DNA from: CAYLOC01 sp964385195
Lineage (GTDB): Bacteria; Actinomycetota; Actinomycetes; Propionibacteriales; Nocardioidaceae
NCBI GenBank assembly: GCA_964385195.1
Contig: CAYLOC010000075.1
Location: forward strand, 1-13,179
DNA: 13,179 nucleotides
Direction of reading: 5' to 3'
The notes beneath the pieces are model-generated. The model saw only the letters and a program-made list of their open reading frames with translations, made no database searches and was not told the origin of the DNA. How positions within the stretch are numbered: the first letter of the stretch is position 1; each line of letters begins with the position of its first letter. Below are positions 7,345 through 13,121 of this stretch, one piece after another. The translations under genes and the position numbers were made by a program.

Positions 7345-9137
7345 CGGGTGAGGTTGGTCTGCGGCTCCCCGCGCTCCAGTGCAACGGCCGCACGGATCAT
7401 CGCCAGGTGGGAGAACGCCTGCGGGAAGTTGCCGACCATCCGGTGTTTGACCGGGTCGTACTCCTCCGACAGCAGACCGACATCGTTGACGAGGCCCACC
7501 AGCCGGTTCATGAGTGTGCGGGCGTCGTCGTCCCGGCCGGCGAGCGCGTAGGCGATGACGAGCCAGAAGGAGCAGGCGAGGAACGGGTGCTCGTCGCCGG
7601 TCAGCCCGTCGAAACCGCTCTGGGTCCGGTAGCGCAGCACCAGACCCTCCTTGAGCAGGTCCTGTTCCACGGCGCGGATGGTCCCGAGCACGCGCTCGTC
7701 GTCGCCGGGAAGGAACCCGACTGCCGGGATCAGCAGCAGGGACGCGTCGACCTCGGTGGTGTCGTAGTGCTGCACGAACGTGCCCCGGTCGGTGTTGTAC
7801 CCACGGGTGAGCACCTCGTCGCGTACCTTGTCCCGTAGCGCCCGCCAGCGCTCCACCTCGCCCTCGAGCCCGTGCTGCTCGACACCTGCGATGGCCCGGT
7901 CGAACGCGACCCAGACCATGACCCGGGAGTGGGTGAAGTGCCGTTTGGGGCCACGCATCTCCCAGATGCCGTTGTCCGGCTTCTCCCAGTGGTCCGCGAG
8001 CTCGTTCACCAGAGCCCGCTGCAGATCCCACGACGCCGGAGCCTCGGTCAGGCCTTGCTGACGGGCGTGTTCCAGCGCCGACATCACCTCTCCCAGTACG
8101 TCGGTCTGGTGTTGGTCGACGGCACCGTTGCCGACACGGACCGGTCGCGAGTCGGCGTACCCGGACAGGTGGTCCAGCGTCCGCTCGGGGAGCTCCCGGC
8201 CACCGTCGACGGTGTACATGATCTGCATATCCGCGGGATCCCCGGCCACCGCGCGGAGCAGCCAGTTTCGCCAGCGCTCCGCCTCATGGTTGAAGCCGGA
8301 GGACAGCAGCGCCTCCAGCGTCAGCGAGGCGTCCCGGAGCCAGCAGAACCGGTAGTCCCAGTTCCGCACTCCGCCGAAGTCCTCAGGGAGCGAGGACGTC
8401 GGGGCGGCGACGATCCCGCCGGTTCCGCCGTGGGTGAGCAGCCGGAGCACGAGCAGCGAGCGCAGAACAGGGGAGTCGTAGTCCCCTGCGTAGTCCGACA
8501 GCGAGCTCCACTCTTCGGATCGTTCGATGGTCTCCTCGATCCGGGGCTGCACGTCCAGCATCGGCGGAACCGAGTAGTGCGAACGGAACCAGGTGGTGGT
8601 GAAGACCAGCGAGTCCCCCTCGTGGACGTCGAACTCGTCGACATGGCGGCCGTCCTCCGCCGTCGGAAGGCGGCTTCCGCGCAGCACCAGCTTGTCGGGG
8701 CCGGCGATGGCGGAGATGATCGGCCGCCCCTCCTCGTCGATCGACCGGGACACCCACGGGCGGATCTTGCCGTACCCGAAGCGGACCACCCACTCGTGCC
8801 GCATCCGCACCGTGCCGGACAGCCCCTCGACCACGCGGACGACGTCGGCCCGGTCATCGCCCAGCGGCATGAGGTCGGTGACCCGGACACGGCCACCGTC
8901 GGTGGTGTGCTCGGTGTCGAGGACGAACGAGTTCCCGCGGTAACTGCGGGTGGTAGTGGCCTCCTCAGCAGGCCCGATCAGCCAGCGGCCGTTGTCAGGG
9001 GTCCCCACGAGGGCGGCGAAGCACGCCGGTGAGTCGAACCGAGGCAGGCACAGCCAGTCCACGGACCCGTCTCGCCCGAGTACCGCGACGGTGCCGGTGT
9101 CGCCGAGAATTGCATAGTCTTCGATCGGTAGCGCCAT
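7332..9137 (-). CDS. Glycoside hydrolase family 15 protein (glucoamylase/trehalase type)
   Basis: This 601-residue cytosolic GH15 inverting alpha-glucosidase is of the type shown in mycobacteria to act as trehalase; glucoamylase activity is the alternative. The N-terminal beta-sandwich domain (about 1-235) opens with the family hallmark DYAILGDTGTVAVLGRDGSVDW (6-27) split by few changes. The catalytic (alpha/alpha)6 barrel begins near GGIVAAPTSSLPE, with NWDYRFCWLRDA (259-270) lining the substrate pocket. Candidate general acid is Glu393 in GIWEMRG; candidate base is Glu558 or Glu559 in GLLSEEYDP. GNGAVDQHQTDVLGE (336-350) and DEHPFLACSFWL are also family-typical. No signal peptide. The ATG at 9137 is followed by the canonical start and preceded by TACCCT at 6 nt. 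Trehalose is a stress solute and carbon store in these bacteria. Substrate is inferred, family is secure. Confidence 0.94.
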   Translation of the reverse strand: MALPIEDYAILGDTGTVAVLGRDGSVDWLCLPRFDSPACFAALVGTPDNGRWLIGPAEEATTTRSYRGNSFVLDTEHTTDGGRVRVTDLMPLGDDRADVVRVVEGLSGTVRMRHEWVVRFGYGKIRPWVSRSIDEEGRPIISAIAGPDKLVLRGSRLPTAEDGRHVDEFDVHEGDSLVFTTTWFRSHYSVPPMLDVQPRIEETIERSEEWSSLSDYAGDYDSPVLRSLLVLRLLTHGGTGGIVAAPTSSLPEDFGGVRNWDYRFCWLRDASLTLEALLSSGFNHEAERWRNWLLRAVAGDPADMQIMYTVDGGRELPERTLDHLSGYADSRPVRVGNGAVDQHQTDVLGEVMSALEHARQQGLTEAPASWDLQRALVNELADHWEKPDNGIWEMRGPKRHFTHSRVMVWVAFDRAIAGVEQHGLEGEVERWRALRDKVRDEVLTRGYNTDRGTFVQHYDTTEVDASLLLIPAVGFLPGDDERVLGTIRAVEQDLLKEGLVLRYRTQSGFDGLTGDEHPFLACSFWLVIAYALAGRDDDARTLMNRLVGLVNDVGLLSEEYDPVKHRMVGNFPQAFSHLAMIRAAVALERGEPQTNLTRTPS

Positions 9138-9143
9138 GGGTCG

Positions 9144-9149
9144 AGGGTA
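9144..9149 (-). promoter_or_regulatory. Predicted -10 box (TACCCT) of the GH15 gene
   Basis: The minus-strand TACCCT ends 6 nt before the ATG at 9137, again fitting a leaderless start. The intervening bases (CGACCC) contain no ribosome-binding site. Confidence 0.42.
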
Positions 9150-9213
9150 TGGGTCCGAGGCGCTTCGTGCAGGGCGCCCCCGCCGTCTCCATTCTTCCGG
9201 GGCCGATCGGCGC

Positions 9214-9219
9214 TAGGGT
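9214..9219 (+). promoter_or_regulatory. Predicted -10 box (TAGGGT) of the DUF5703 gene
   Basis: TAGGGT lies 33 nt before the ATG at 9253, which would give a leader of roughly 27 nt. The leader carries a good Shine-Dalgarno GGAG (9244-9247) 5 nt before the ATG. This gene therefore appears to be leadered, unlike its neighbours. Confidence 0.4.
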
Positions 9220-9252
9220 AGTGCGACACGGCTTCGTCACGACGGAGAAGGC

Positions 9253-9459
9253 ATGGAGTACGAGTTCCGGCGGTTGCAACTGCCCCGCAGCGCGTCGCGT
9301 TCGGCGGTCCGCCGGTTGCTCACTGACCAGGCCGAGTACGGCGGGTGGGAGGTCGCGCGGGTCCGGCTGTACCCCGATGGCACCCGGAAGGTCGACCTCC
9401 GCCGGCACATCATCCGTGTCCGCCAGCCACGCTGGGTGGACCCGCAGCCGATGGTGTGA
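9253..9459 (+). CDS. DUF5703 family small basic protein
   Basis: This 68-residue protein matches the actinobacterial DUF5703 family in length and pattern: MEYEF start, then a helix with LLTDQAEYGGWEVARVRL, then a basic strand pair DGTRKVDLRRHIIR. It is strongly basic and has no membrane segment, signal peptide or catalytic motif; function is unknown. The relation of the WE-RVRL/RKVRLRR pattern to a small alpha/beta fold is only a guess. The ATG has a clear ribosome-binding site (GGAGAAGG, 9244-9251). It is divergent from the GH15 gene and convergent with the M20 peptidase (23-bp gap). I recall DUF5703 next to M20 peptidases in other actinobacteria, but cannot verify it here. Confidence 0.88.
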   Translation: MEYEFRRLQLPRSASRSAVRRLLTDQAEYGGWEVARVRLYPDGTRKVDLRRHIIRVRQPRWVDPQPMV

Positions 9460-9473
9460 TCTCGGCCGGTGGC

Positions 9474-9493
9474 CCGCCGTCCTCAGCCGGCGG
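9474..9493. terminator. Weak hairpin between DUF5703 and M20 peptidase ends
   Basis: CCGCCG (9474-9479) and CGGCGG (9488-9493) form a 6-bp GC-only stem with an 8-nt loop over the M20 stop codon (9483-9485). Its composition is close to background for this GC-rich DNA, so it may be chance. Confidence 0.25.
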
Positions 9494-10796
9494 TGGAGGC
9501 AGCACGGTCGAGGAAGTCGTCGAGCACCCGGGCGCAGAACTGCAACGCGTCGACCGGGACTCGCTCGTCCACGCCGTGGAACAGGGCAGTGAAGTCGAGG
9601 TCCTCGGGCAGTTGCAGCGGGGAGAACCCGAAGCAGCGGATGCCGAGCCGGCTCCACGCCTTGGCGTCGGTGCCGCCGGACATCAGGAACGGCAAGACGG
9701 AGGCGTCGGGGTCGGCGGCATGCAGCGAGGCCCGCATCGCCTCGACCAGCGGACCGTCGAACGAGGTCTGTAGTGCCTTGTCATGCACGAGGAGCTCGTA
9801 GGTGACGTTGTCCGGCAGGAGGCTGCGCAGGGTCTGGAAGAACTCGTCCTCGTAGCCGGGCAGGAACCGGCCGTCGATGCGGGCTGTTGCCTCGCCCGGG
9901 ATGACGTTGTGCTTGTACCCGGCGTCGAGCATCGTGGGGTTCGTCGAGTTGCGTACCACCGTGGCTAGCATCCTGGCCGCGGGCCCGAAGTGCTCCAAAA
10001 GTGCGTCAACATCCTCATGCGGGTCTCCCCCGGTGAGGTTGGCCACCTCGTCGATCAGCTGGCGCATGGCGGGAGTGATGCGCACCGGCCACTTGTGTCG
10101 CCCGATCATCGCCACCGCTTCGGAGATCGCGGTGACGGCGTTGTCGCTGTTGCGCATCGACCCGTGGCCCGCCGTACCCTGAGCCCGCAGGCGCAGCCAG
10201 GCGATCCCCTTCTCTGCCGTCTCCACCAGGTACATGCGGCGTCCCGCGACGGTCGCGGAGAATCCGCCCACCTCGCCGATCCCCTCGGTGCAGCCCTCGA
10301 ACCACTCCGGATGCTGGTCGACCAGCGGATGGGCGCCGTGGACACTGCCCGCCTCCTCGTCGGCGGTGAACGCAAGGGTGATTCCGCGCCTGGGCGGCTG
10401 GCCCGCTCTCGCCCGTGCCCGCACCACCGAGAGCACAGCGGCATCGAAGTCCTTCATGTCCACGGCACCGCGGCCCCACAGGTAGCCGTCGAGGATCTCT
10501 CCGGAGAACGGGTCCACCTTCCAGTCCGCCTTCGCCGCCGGGACGACGTCAAGGTGGCCGTGGACGAGCAGCCGATCCCCCCCGGCGGGGCCCCAGTGAG
10601 CCACCAGCGACGTACGGCCGGGAGTGGGCTCGAACATCTCCGACGTGATGCCGACCTCGTCCAACAACCCCGCGACGTACTCGGCCGCGGCACGCTCACC
10701 CGGTCCGGAGTCATCGCCGTAGTTGGTGGAGTCGATCCTGATCAGGTCACGGCAGATTTCGGTCACTTCAGCGTCGGGTTGGTACGTCGATGGCAT
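9483..10796 (-). CDS. M20 family metallopeptidase (ArgE/DapE/carboxypeptidase-like)
   Basis: This cytosolic di-zinc hydrolase of the M20 family (aminoacylase/carboxypeptidase/DapE group) has 437 residues. The metal and catalytic residues are all visible. LVHGHLDVVP carries His81 and catalytic Asp83. GRGAVDMKDF carries bridging Asp113. FTADEEAG carries the general base Glu147 and the ligand Glu148. The C-terminal FHGVDERVP carries His407. The lid/dimerisation domain is inserted at about 195-310, starting at KGIAWLRLRAQGTAGHGSM. MSGGTDAKAW (372-381) lies near the active site. The substrate cannot be read from sequence; actinobacterial orthologues are usually annotated simply as M20/M25/M40 peptidases. 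The ATG at 10796 is preceded by CATGAT ending 6 nt upstream. It lies just before the tRNA-Leu gene, on the opposite strand. Confidence 0.93.
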   Translation of the reverse strand: MPSTYQPDAEVTEICRDLIRIDSTNYGDDSGPGERAAAEYVAGLLDEVGITSEMFEPTPGRTSLVAHWGPAGGDRLLVHGHLDVVPAAKADWKVDPFSGEILDGYLWGRGAVDMKDFDAAVLSVVRARARAGQPPRRGITLAFTADEEAGSVHGAHPLVDQHPEWFEGCTEGIGEVGGFSATVAGRRMYLVETAEKGIAWLRLRAQGTAGHGSMRNSDNAVTAISEAVAMIGRHKWPVRITPAMRQLIDEVANLTGGDPHEDVDALLEHFGPAARMLATVVRNSTNPTMLDAGYKHNVIPGEATARIDGRFLPGYEDEFFQTLRSLLPDNVTYELLVHDKALQTSFDGPLVEAMRASLHAADPDASVLPFLMSGGTDAKAWSRLGIRCFGFSPLQLPEDLDFTALFHGVDERVPVDALQFCARVLDDFLDRAASTAG

Positions 10797-10802
10797 GGGT
10801 CC

Positions 10803-10808
10803 ATCATG
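10803..10808 (-). promoter_or_regulatory. Possible -10 box (CATGAT) of the M20 peptidase gene
   Basis: The minus-strand CATGAT ends 6 nt before the ATG at 10796, the spacing seen at other genes here. The first base deviates from TANNNT, so support is weak. Confidence 0.28.
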
Positions 10809-10844
10809 CCTGGCGACGGTTACAGATTCATCCGGTGGATTTGC

Positions 10845-10850
10845 TACAGT
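10845..10850 (+). promoter_or_regulatory. Predicted -10 box (TACAGT) of the tRNA-Leu gene
   Basis: TACAGT sits 30 nt before the mature tRNA 5' end in a locally AT-richer patch (10820-10850). TTACAG at 10820-10825 is a loose -35 candidate, with 19 bp spacing. Confidence 0.35.
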
Positions 10851-10880
10851 TGCTGCGCTCGCTGGGCCAGCGGGCCCCTT

Positions 10881-10966
10881 GTCCGGGTGGCGGAATTGGT
10901 AGACGCGCTAGCTTGAGGTGCTAGTGCCCGGTTACGGGCATGGGGGTTCAAGTCCCCCCTCGGACA
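10881..10966 (+). tRNA. tRNA-Leu (anticodon GAG)
   Basis: This is a complete 86-nt class II tRNA. The acceptor stem is GTCCGGG (10881-10887) with CTCGGAC (10959-10965), one G-U pair, and discriminator A at 10966. The D arm contains AATTGGTAGACGC. The anticodon stem is CTAGC/GCTAG (10908-10912 and 10920-10924) around loop TTGAGGT, with anticodon GAG at 10915-10917 reading CUC and CUU. The long variable arm is TGCCCG-GTTA-CGGGCA, diagnostic of Leu/Ser tRNAs. The T arm is GGGGG-TTCAAGT-CCCCC. No CCA is encoded (CTT follows the discriminator). An accessory-looking segment starts directly downstream, so the 3' end is a candidate integration site, although no second copy of its 3' sequence is seen in the window. 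Confidence 0.97.
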
Positions 10967-10971
10967 CTTGG

Positions 10972-10998
10972 CGACTCCCCTCCTGAACTGGGGAATCG
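10972..10998 (+). terminator. Possible hairpin terminator after tRNA-Leu
   Basis: CGACTCCCC (10972-10980) and GGGGAATCG (10990-10998) form a 9-bp stem with one C/A mismatch and a 9-nt loop, starting 5 nt after the tRNA. No T-tract follows. Confidence 0.35.
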
Positions 10999-11083
10999 GC
11001 CACTATGACACCCCACCCCTTCATGCGGACGCACGGACCGAGGTCGCATAGGTACTTGAATAGGCCACGAAACCGCGACCCCC

Positions 11084-11269
11084 GTGGCCGACCTCATCGC
11101 TACCAACCGGTCGGTCCTTACCTGCACCGAAGTCGCGCGACTGCTGGACGTGGACGTCCGCACCGTCACCAAGCGACCTCGTCGTTTGCTGGGGCTGCCT
11201 CACACGCGGCTACTTGCCTCCCGGATTCTGGAGGCGCCCGTTCGAGGCCGTTATTGCGCGCCCTGGTAA
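11084..11269 (+). pseudogene. Remnant of an excisionase-like helix-turn-helix protein
   Basis: A 61-codon frame starting at GTG 11084 encodes VLTCTEVARLLDVDVRTVTK (residues 11-30). This is the winged-helix/MerR-like helix-turn-helix of small excisionase-family proteins. After TVTK the expected short wing and basic hairpin (commonly ...G.LPHTRLGRRILIPR...) is only partly recognisable, as GLPHTRLLASRIL. The frame then runs into unrelated sequence and stops at TAA, while residues resembling a continuation (RRPFEA) sit in the +1 frame at about 11236-11253. This suggests small indels and decay. Such proteins control DNA excision or transcription in integrative elements. No recombinase accompanies it. 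It could still be a short expressed protein. Confidence 0.4.
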
Positions 11270-11306
11270 AGGCCGGCTTGCACTACTCTTCAACATCTGC
11301 CGATCG

Positions 11307-11323
11307 GCCCACCTCGTGTGGGC
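11307..11323. terminator. Hairpin downstream of the mazEF-type operon
   Basis: GCCCAC (11307-11312) and GTGGGC (11318-11323) form a perfect 6-bp stem with a 5-nt loop, 32 bp beyond the toxin stop on the minus strand. No T-tract. The remaining unassigned sequence from 11270 to 11354 shows nothing else I can support. Confidence 0.35.
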
Positions 11324-11354
11324 GTAGGGCGGACGGTTTGCGGGGAGGAGTTGG

Positions 11355-11702
11355 TTACAGCTGCAGGTGGAGTCTCAGTGCGTCGTCGAGTTGTGCCATG
11401 ACGTCGGCTGGGACCTGCCCAAGCGCAGCACCCAGGCGCTCAACCGCGATCGAGCGGACTTGCTCGGCTAGCGCCTTGGACTCCTGTCGAAGTCCAGTTG
11501 CTGCTGCCGGAAGCAGGGTCTGGAAGGGAAAGATGTGATCGGTGTTGCTGGTGACCGGCACGATGGTGACGACCCCACGGCCAAGTCGTGCCGCCACCGA
11601 GTTTGCACGGTCGTTGCTGACGATCACCGCGGGACGTCGTTTGTTGGCTTCGCTTCCGCGGACCGGCTCCAGATCGGTAAGACGGATCTCACCGCGCAGC
11701 AT
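11355..11702 (-). CDS. mazF: MazF/PemK-type endoribonuclease toxin
   Basis: This is a toxin of the MazF/PemK family, a ribosome-independent mRNA (or tRNA/rRNA) interferase acting in the cytosol and neutralised by the antitoxin encoded just upstream. It has 115 residues, the usual MazF length. The N-terminal strand-loop is RGEIRLTDLEPVRGSEANKR, followed by the hallmark RRPAVIVSND (22-31; Arg23 and Pro24 are conserved). Catalytic-site Thr/Ser lie in VPVTSNT (49-54). PFQTLLP and ALAEQVRSIAVERLG (77-91) match the conserved MazF C-terminal half. The ATG at 11702 overlaps the antitoxin's end by 14 bp, so translation is probably coupled. Cleavage specificity cannot be read. All core elements are intact, so I infer a functional toxin. 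Confidence 0.9.
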   Translation of the reverse strand: MLRGEIRLTDLEPVRGSEANKRRPAVIVSNDRANSVAARLGRGVVTIVPVTSNTDHIFPFQTLLPAAATGLRQESKALAEQVRSIAVERLGAALGQVPADVMAQLDDALRLHLQL

Positions 11703-11919
11703 CGGCGACCTCGTCGGCGGCGGTCGCCTCCCATGCTGCGTGCTCGCCTGAGGCTTCCCACTCGCTCCATGCGGTCTCGTAGTCCCGCTCCAGTTCGGGC
11801 AGGCGCAGCATCGCGACGGCGCGGTGCAACGCAGCGGACCGCGATGGTAGTCCCGTGGTGCGCGCGAATTCGTCGAGAATGGCCACGTCCTCTTCGGGCA
11901 GGCTCACACTAAGTTTCAT
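11689..11919 (-). CDS. mazE: Ribbon-helix-helix antitoxin of the MazEF-type pair
   Basis: This 76-residue antitoxin partners the adjacent MazF. The N-terminal MKLSVSLPEEDVAILDEFAR (1-20), then TTGLPSRSAALHRAVAML, is a ribbon-helix-helix DNA-binding dimer domain as in MazE/CopG antitoxins of mycobacteria. The C-terminal 35 residues are acidic with Trp residues (YETAWSEWEASGEHAAWEA) and would wrap the toxin. Start ATG at 11919, with TAGTAT ending 6 nt upstream and a near-palindrome overlapping that box, so the complex likely represses its own promoter. It overlaps the toxin gene by 14 bp. The name is by family analogy; many such genes are annotated only as RHH/CopG antitoxins. Confidence 0.85.
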   Translation of the reverse strand: MKLSVSLPEEDVAILDEFARTTGLPSRSAALHRAVAMLRLPELERDYETAWSEWEASGEHAAWEATAADEVADAAR

Positions 11920-11925
11920 ACCAGA

Positions 11926-11942
11926 ATACTACCATGGTCGTA
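11926..11942 (-). promoter_or_regulatory. mazEF promoter -10 (TAGTAT) with overlapping palindromic operator
   Basis: The minus-strand -10 TAGTAT (11926-11931) ends 6 nt before the antitoxin ATG. The 16-bp near-palindrome TACTACCATGGTCGTA (11927-11942) has a perfect ACCATGGT core and TAC/GTA outer arms, with one mismatched pair. It covers most of the -10. This is the position expected for an RHH antitoxin autorepression site. Confidence 0.5.
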
Positions 11943-12034
11943 CTTGTCCGGCCCTGCGCCGACCGCACGTCCCGCAGAACGATTGCTCTTCGAGACAAAT
12001 GGGATACCGAGGGCGATACCATCCAGCCGTTGAG

Positions 12035-12040
12035 TATGAT
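12035..12040 (+). promoter_or_regulatory. Predicted -10 box (TATGAT) of the RHH-PIN toxin-antitoxin operon
   Basis: TATGAT, close to consensus, ends 6 nt before the ATG at 12047; the transcript would be leaderless. Upstream, GATACC occurs twice as a direct repeat with 12-bp period (12003-12008 and 12015-12020), a weak candidate operator. Confidence 0.45.
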
Positions 12041-12046
12041 GATTGT

Positions 12047-12301
12047 ATGAAGCGGATTACGGTGAGCCTTCCAGACGAACTGGTCGACAAGATCAAGCAA
12101 GCGGCCGGCGGCGAGGGACAGGTCAGCTCCTACGTGGCGACGGCATTGGCTGACTACCAGGAACGAGAGACCCTGGACCAGGTGCTGGCGTCCTGGGGAG
12201 CCGAAACCCCGATTCCCGACGACGCCCGCCGTCAAGTGATGACTGAGTTGGACGACGCGGGTCTGCAGGGCACAGCACAAGACGGGCGGATGGCTGGGTG
12301 A
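12047..12301 (+). CDS. vapB: Ribbon-helix-helix (VapB/CopG-like) antitoxin
   Basis: This 84-residue antitoxin precedes a PIN-domain toxin. MKRITVSLPDELVDKIKQAAG is a textbook RHH N-terminus (strand 2-8, helix 1 about 9-19), and QVSSYVATALADYQERE is the second helix. The C-terminal region TPIPDDARRQVMTELDDAG is acidic and probably binds the toxin. The frame is open upstream to 11855, but the conserved RHH start and the TATGAT box 6 nt before it fix ATG 12047. Its stop overlaps the toxin start as GTGA (4 bp), typical of coupled antitoxin-toxin translation. It is divergent from the MazEF-type pair across 127 bp. The symbol is by family analogy. Confidence 0.87.
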   Translation: MKRITVSLPDELVDKIKQAAGGEGQVSSYVATALADYQERETLDQVLASWGAETPIPDDARRQVMTELDDAGLQGTAQDGRMAG

Positions 12302-12693
12302 GCCCAGCCACCAGTCGGGGTCTCACCCTTGACACGGGCGCGTTGCTCGCACTCGACCAGCCGAGCAAGGCCGCCATCATGCAGGCACGCCTGGACGAGG
12401 CTCGACGGCGCGGTGGAACCATCTGCATTCCAGTGGGCGCGATCGTGCAAGCCTGGCGTGGACCCCGACAGGTCCGCCTGGCGAGGCTGATCAAGTCCTC
12501 CGGCGTGGACCTCGCTGTTATGACGCTGAACGTCGCCCGGGCCATCGGCACGGTGTGCGCGACGAGCGGTCATCAAGACGTCATCGACGTCCACGTCGCG
12601 CTGTGTGCCCGGGAGCGGCACCATGCGGTCGTCACAAGTGATCTGGATGACCTCGCTCGTATCGATCCCGACCTACCGCTCATCCGCGCGTAG
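12298..12693 (+). CDS. vapC: PIN-domain ribonuclease toxin (VapC-like)
   Basis: This Mg2+-dependent PIN-domain RNase of 131 residues is a VapC-type toxin. Acidic residues expected in the site are Asp12 (LTLDTGALLALD), Asp94 and Asp97 (GHQDVIDVHVAL), and Asp115 (VVTSDLDDL). The place where many VapCs have a second-motif Glu is Gln51 in VGAIVQAWRGPRQVRLARL. I recall this Q-W-R form as normal for one actinobacterial PIN branch, so I do not read it as inactivation. The GTG start overlaps the antitoxin TGA by 4 bp. The RNA target is unknown; VapCs cut tRNA or rRNA. The 3' end converges on the MazG-like gene, with a shared hairpin at 12730-12750. Confidence 0.88.
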   Translation: MSPATSRGLTLDTGALLALDQPSKAAIMQARLDEARRRGGTICIPVGAIVQAWRGPRQVRLARLIKSSGVDLAVMTLNVARAIGTVCATSGHQDVIDVHVALCARERHHAVVTSDLDDLARIDPDLPLIRA

Positions 12694-12729
12694 CCCCTGC
12701 GTGCCCCTCCGATCAGCGATCCCGCTTCG

Positions 12730-12750
12730 GTTCGGTCGGCTATACCGAAC
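12730..12750. terminator. Hairpin between VapC-like and MazG-like genes (bidirectional)
   Basis: GTTCGGT (12730-12736) and ACCGAAC (12744-12750) form a perfect 7-bp stem with a 7-nt loop, placed 36 bp after the PIN gene stop and over the stop codon of the convergent MazG-like gene (12740-12742). No T-tract. Confidence 0.5.
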
Positions 12751-13111
12751 GCACGAGGCCCACGAGGTTTGGCGGTGAGTACGACGGCCCCTTGACGGCC
12801 TTGCCGTCTCCCGCAGGGCTCTTGGTCATGTTCGAGCGGTGCACTTCTGCGATCGCGCCGTCCAGGTCTATCCCAAAGTGCACTGCGGCACCGTAGACGA
12901 CGTACGCCAGGTCCGCCAGCGCATCCACAACTCCGACGAGGTCACCCGAGGTGACGGCCTCGCGAAGCTCTCTGGCCTCTTCCTCGATGAACTCACACCG
13001 GTCGAGGTCCGTGGGTTCGCCAAGTCGTGGCGTCTGTGAGACCTTCGCTCCGACGTGTTGGTGGAATTCGACGACCATGCTGTGTGGCGACTCAGGCATG
13101 TGCGACATCAT
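12740..13111 (-). CDS. MazG-like / phosphoribosyl-ATP pyrophosphohydrolase-like nucleotide pyrophosphohydrolase
   Basis: This all-alpha NTP-pyrophosphohydrolase of the MazG/PRA-PH superfamily hydrolyses (d)NTPs to NMP and PPi; the substrate is unknown. From ATG 13111 it has 123 residues. The Mg2+ site is EExxE at Glu44-Glu45-Glu48 (FIEEEAREL) plus Asp63 and Asp67 (VVDALADLAY). It is followed by VVYGAAVHFGIDLDGAIAEVHRSNMTK and the family's closing GKAVKGPSYSPPNL. This subfamily is frequent in actinobacteria and their phages. The frame is open to 13150, but ATG 13111 has GAGG (13118-13121) 6 nt upstream; the ATG at 13078 is an alternative close to the conserved start MVVEFH. Despite the name, it is not the classic two-domain MazG. 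Convergent with the PIN toxin gene. Confidence 0.85.
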   Translation of the reverse strand: MMSHMPESPHSMVVEFHQHVGAKVSQTPRLGEPTDLDRCEFIEEEARELREAVTSGDLVGVVDALADLAYVVYGAAVHFGIDLDGAIAEVHRSNMTKSPAGDGKAVKGPSYSPPNLVGLVRSV

Positions 13112-13117
13112 CGCAAA

Positions 13118-13121
13118 CCTC
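13118..13121 (-). promoter_or_regulatory. Ribosome-binding site (GAGG) of the MazG-like gene
   Basis: The minus-strand TGAGG lies 6 nt before the ATG at 13111 and favours that start over 13150 or 13078. From here to the window end I see nothing else. Confidence 0.4.

Noticed and set aside
7872..9032. 386-codon plus-strand open frame inside the GH15 gene
   Set aside because: It is a mirror-frame shadow of GH15. The minus-strand frame carries the complete family motifs and catalytic residues.
9990..10916. 308-codon plus-strand frame running through the M20 gene into the tRNA
   Set aside because: It ends inside tRNA-Leu and is antisense to a complete M20 peptidase, so it is a shadow frame.
10946..10966. 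tRNA-Leu 3' end as a duplicated attachment site within the window
   Set aside because: No second copy of the T-arm/acceptor sequence was seen between 10967 and 13179, so no att pair can be claimed.
11005..11538. 177-codon plus-strand frame over the HTH remnant and mazF
   Set aside because: It crosses the HTH remnant in another frame and then runs antisense to mazF. It has Ser/Arg-rich, motif-free sequence apart from a short stretch that may be the frameshifted tail of the HTH gene.
12298..12693. Gln51 in place of the usual second-motif Glu in the PIN toxin, as a sign of inactivation
   Set aside because: The surrounding QAWRGPRQVRLARL form is, as far as I recall, standard in one actinobacterial PIN branch, and the other acidic residues are intact.
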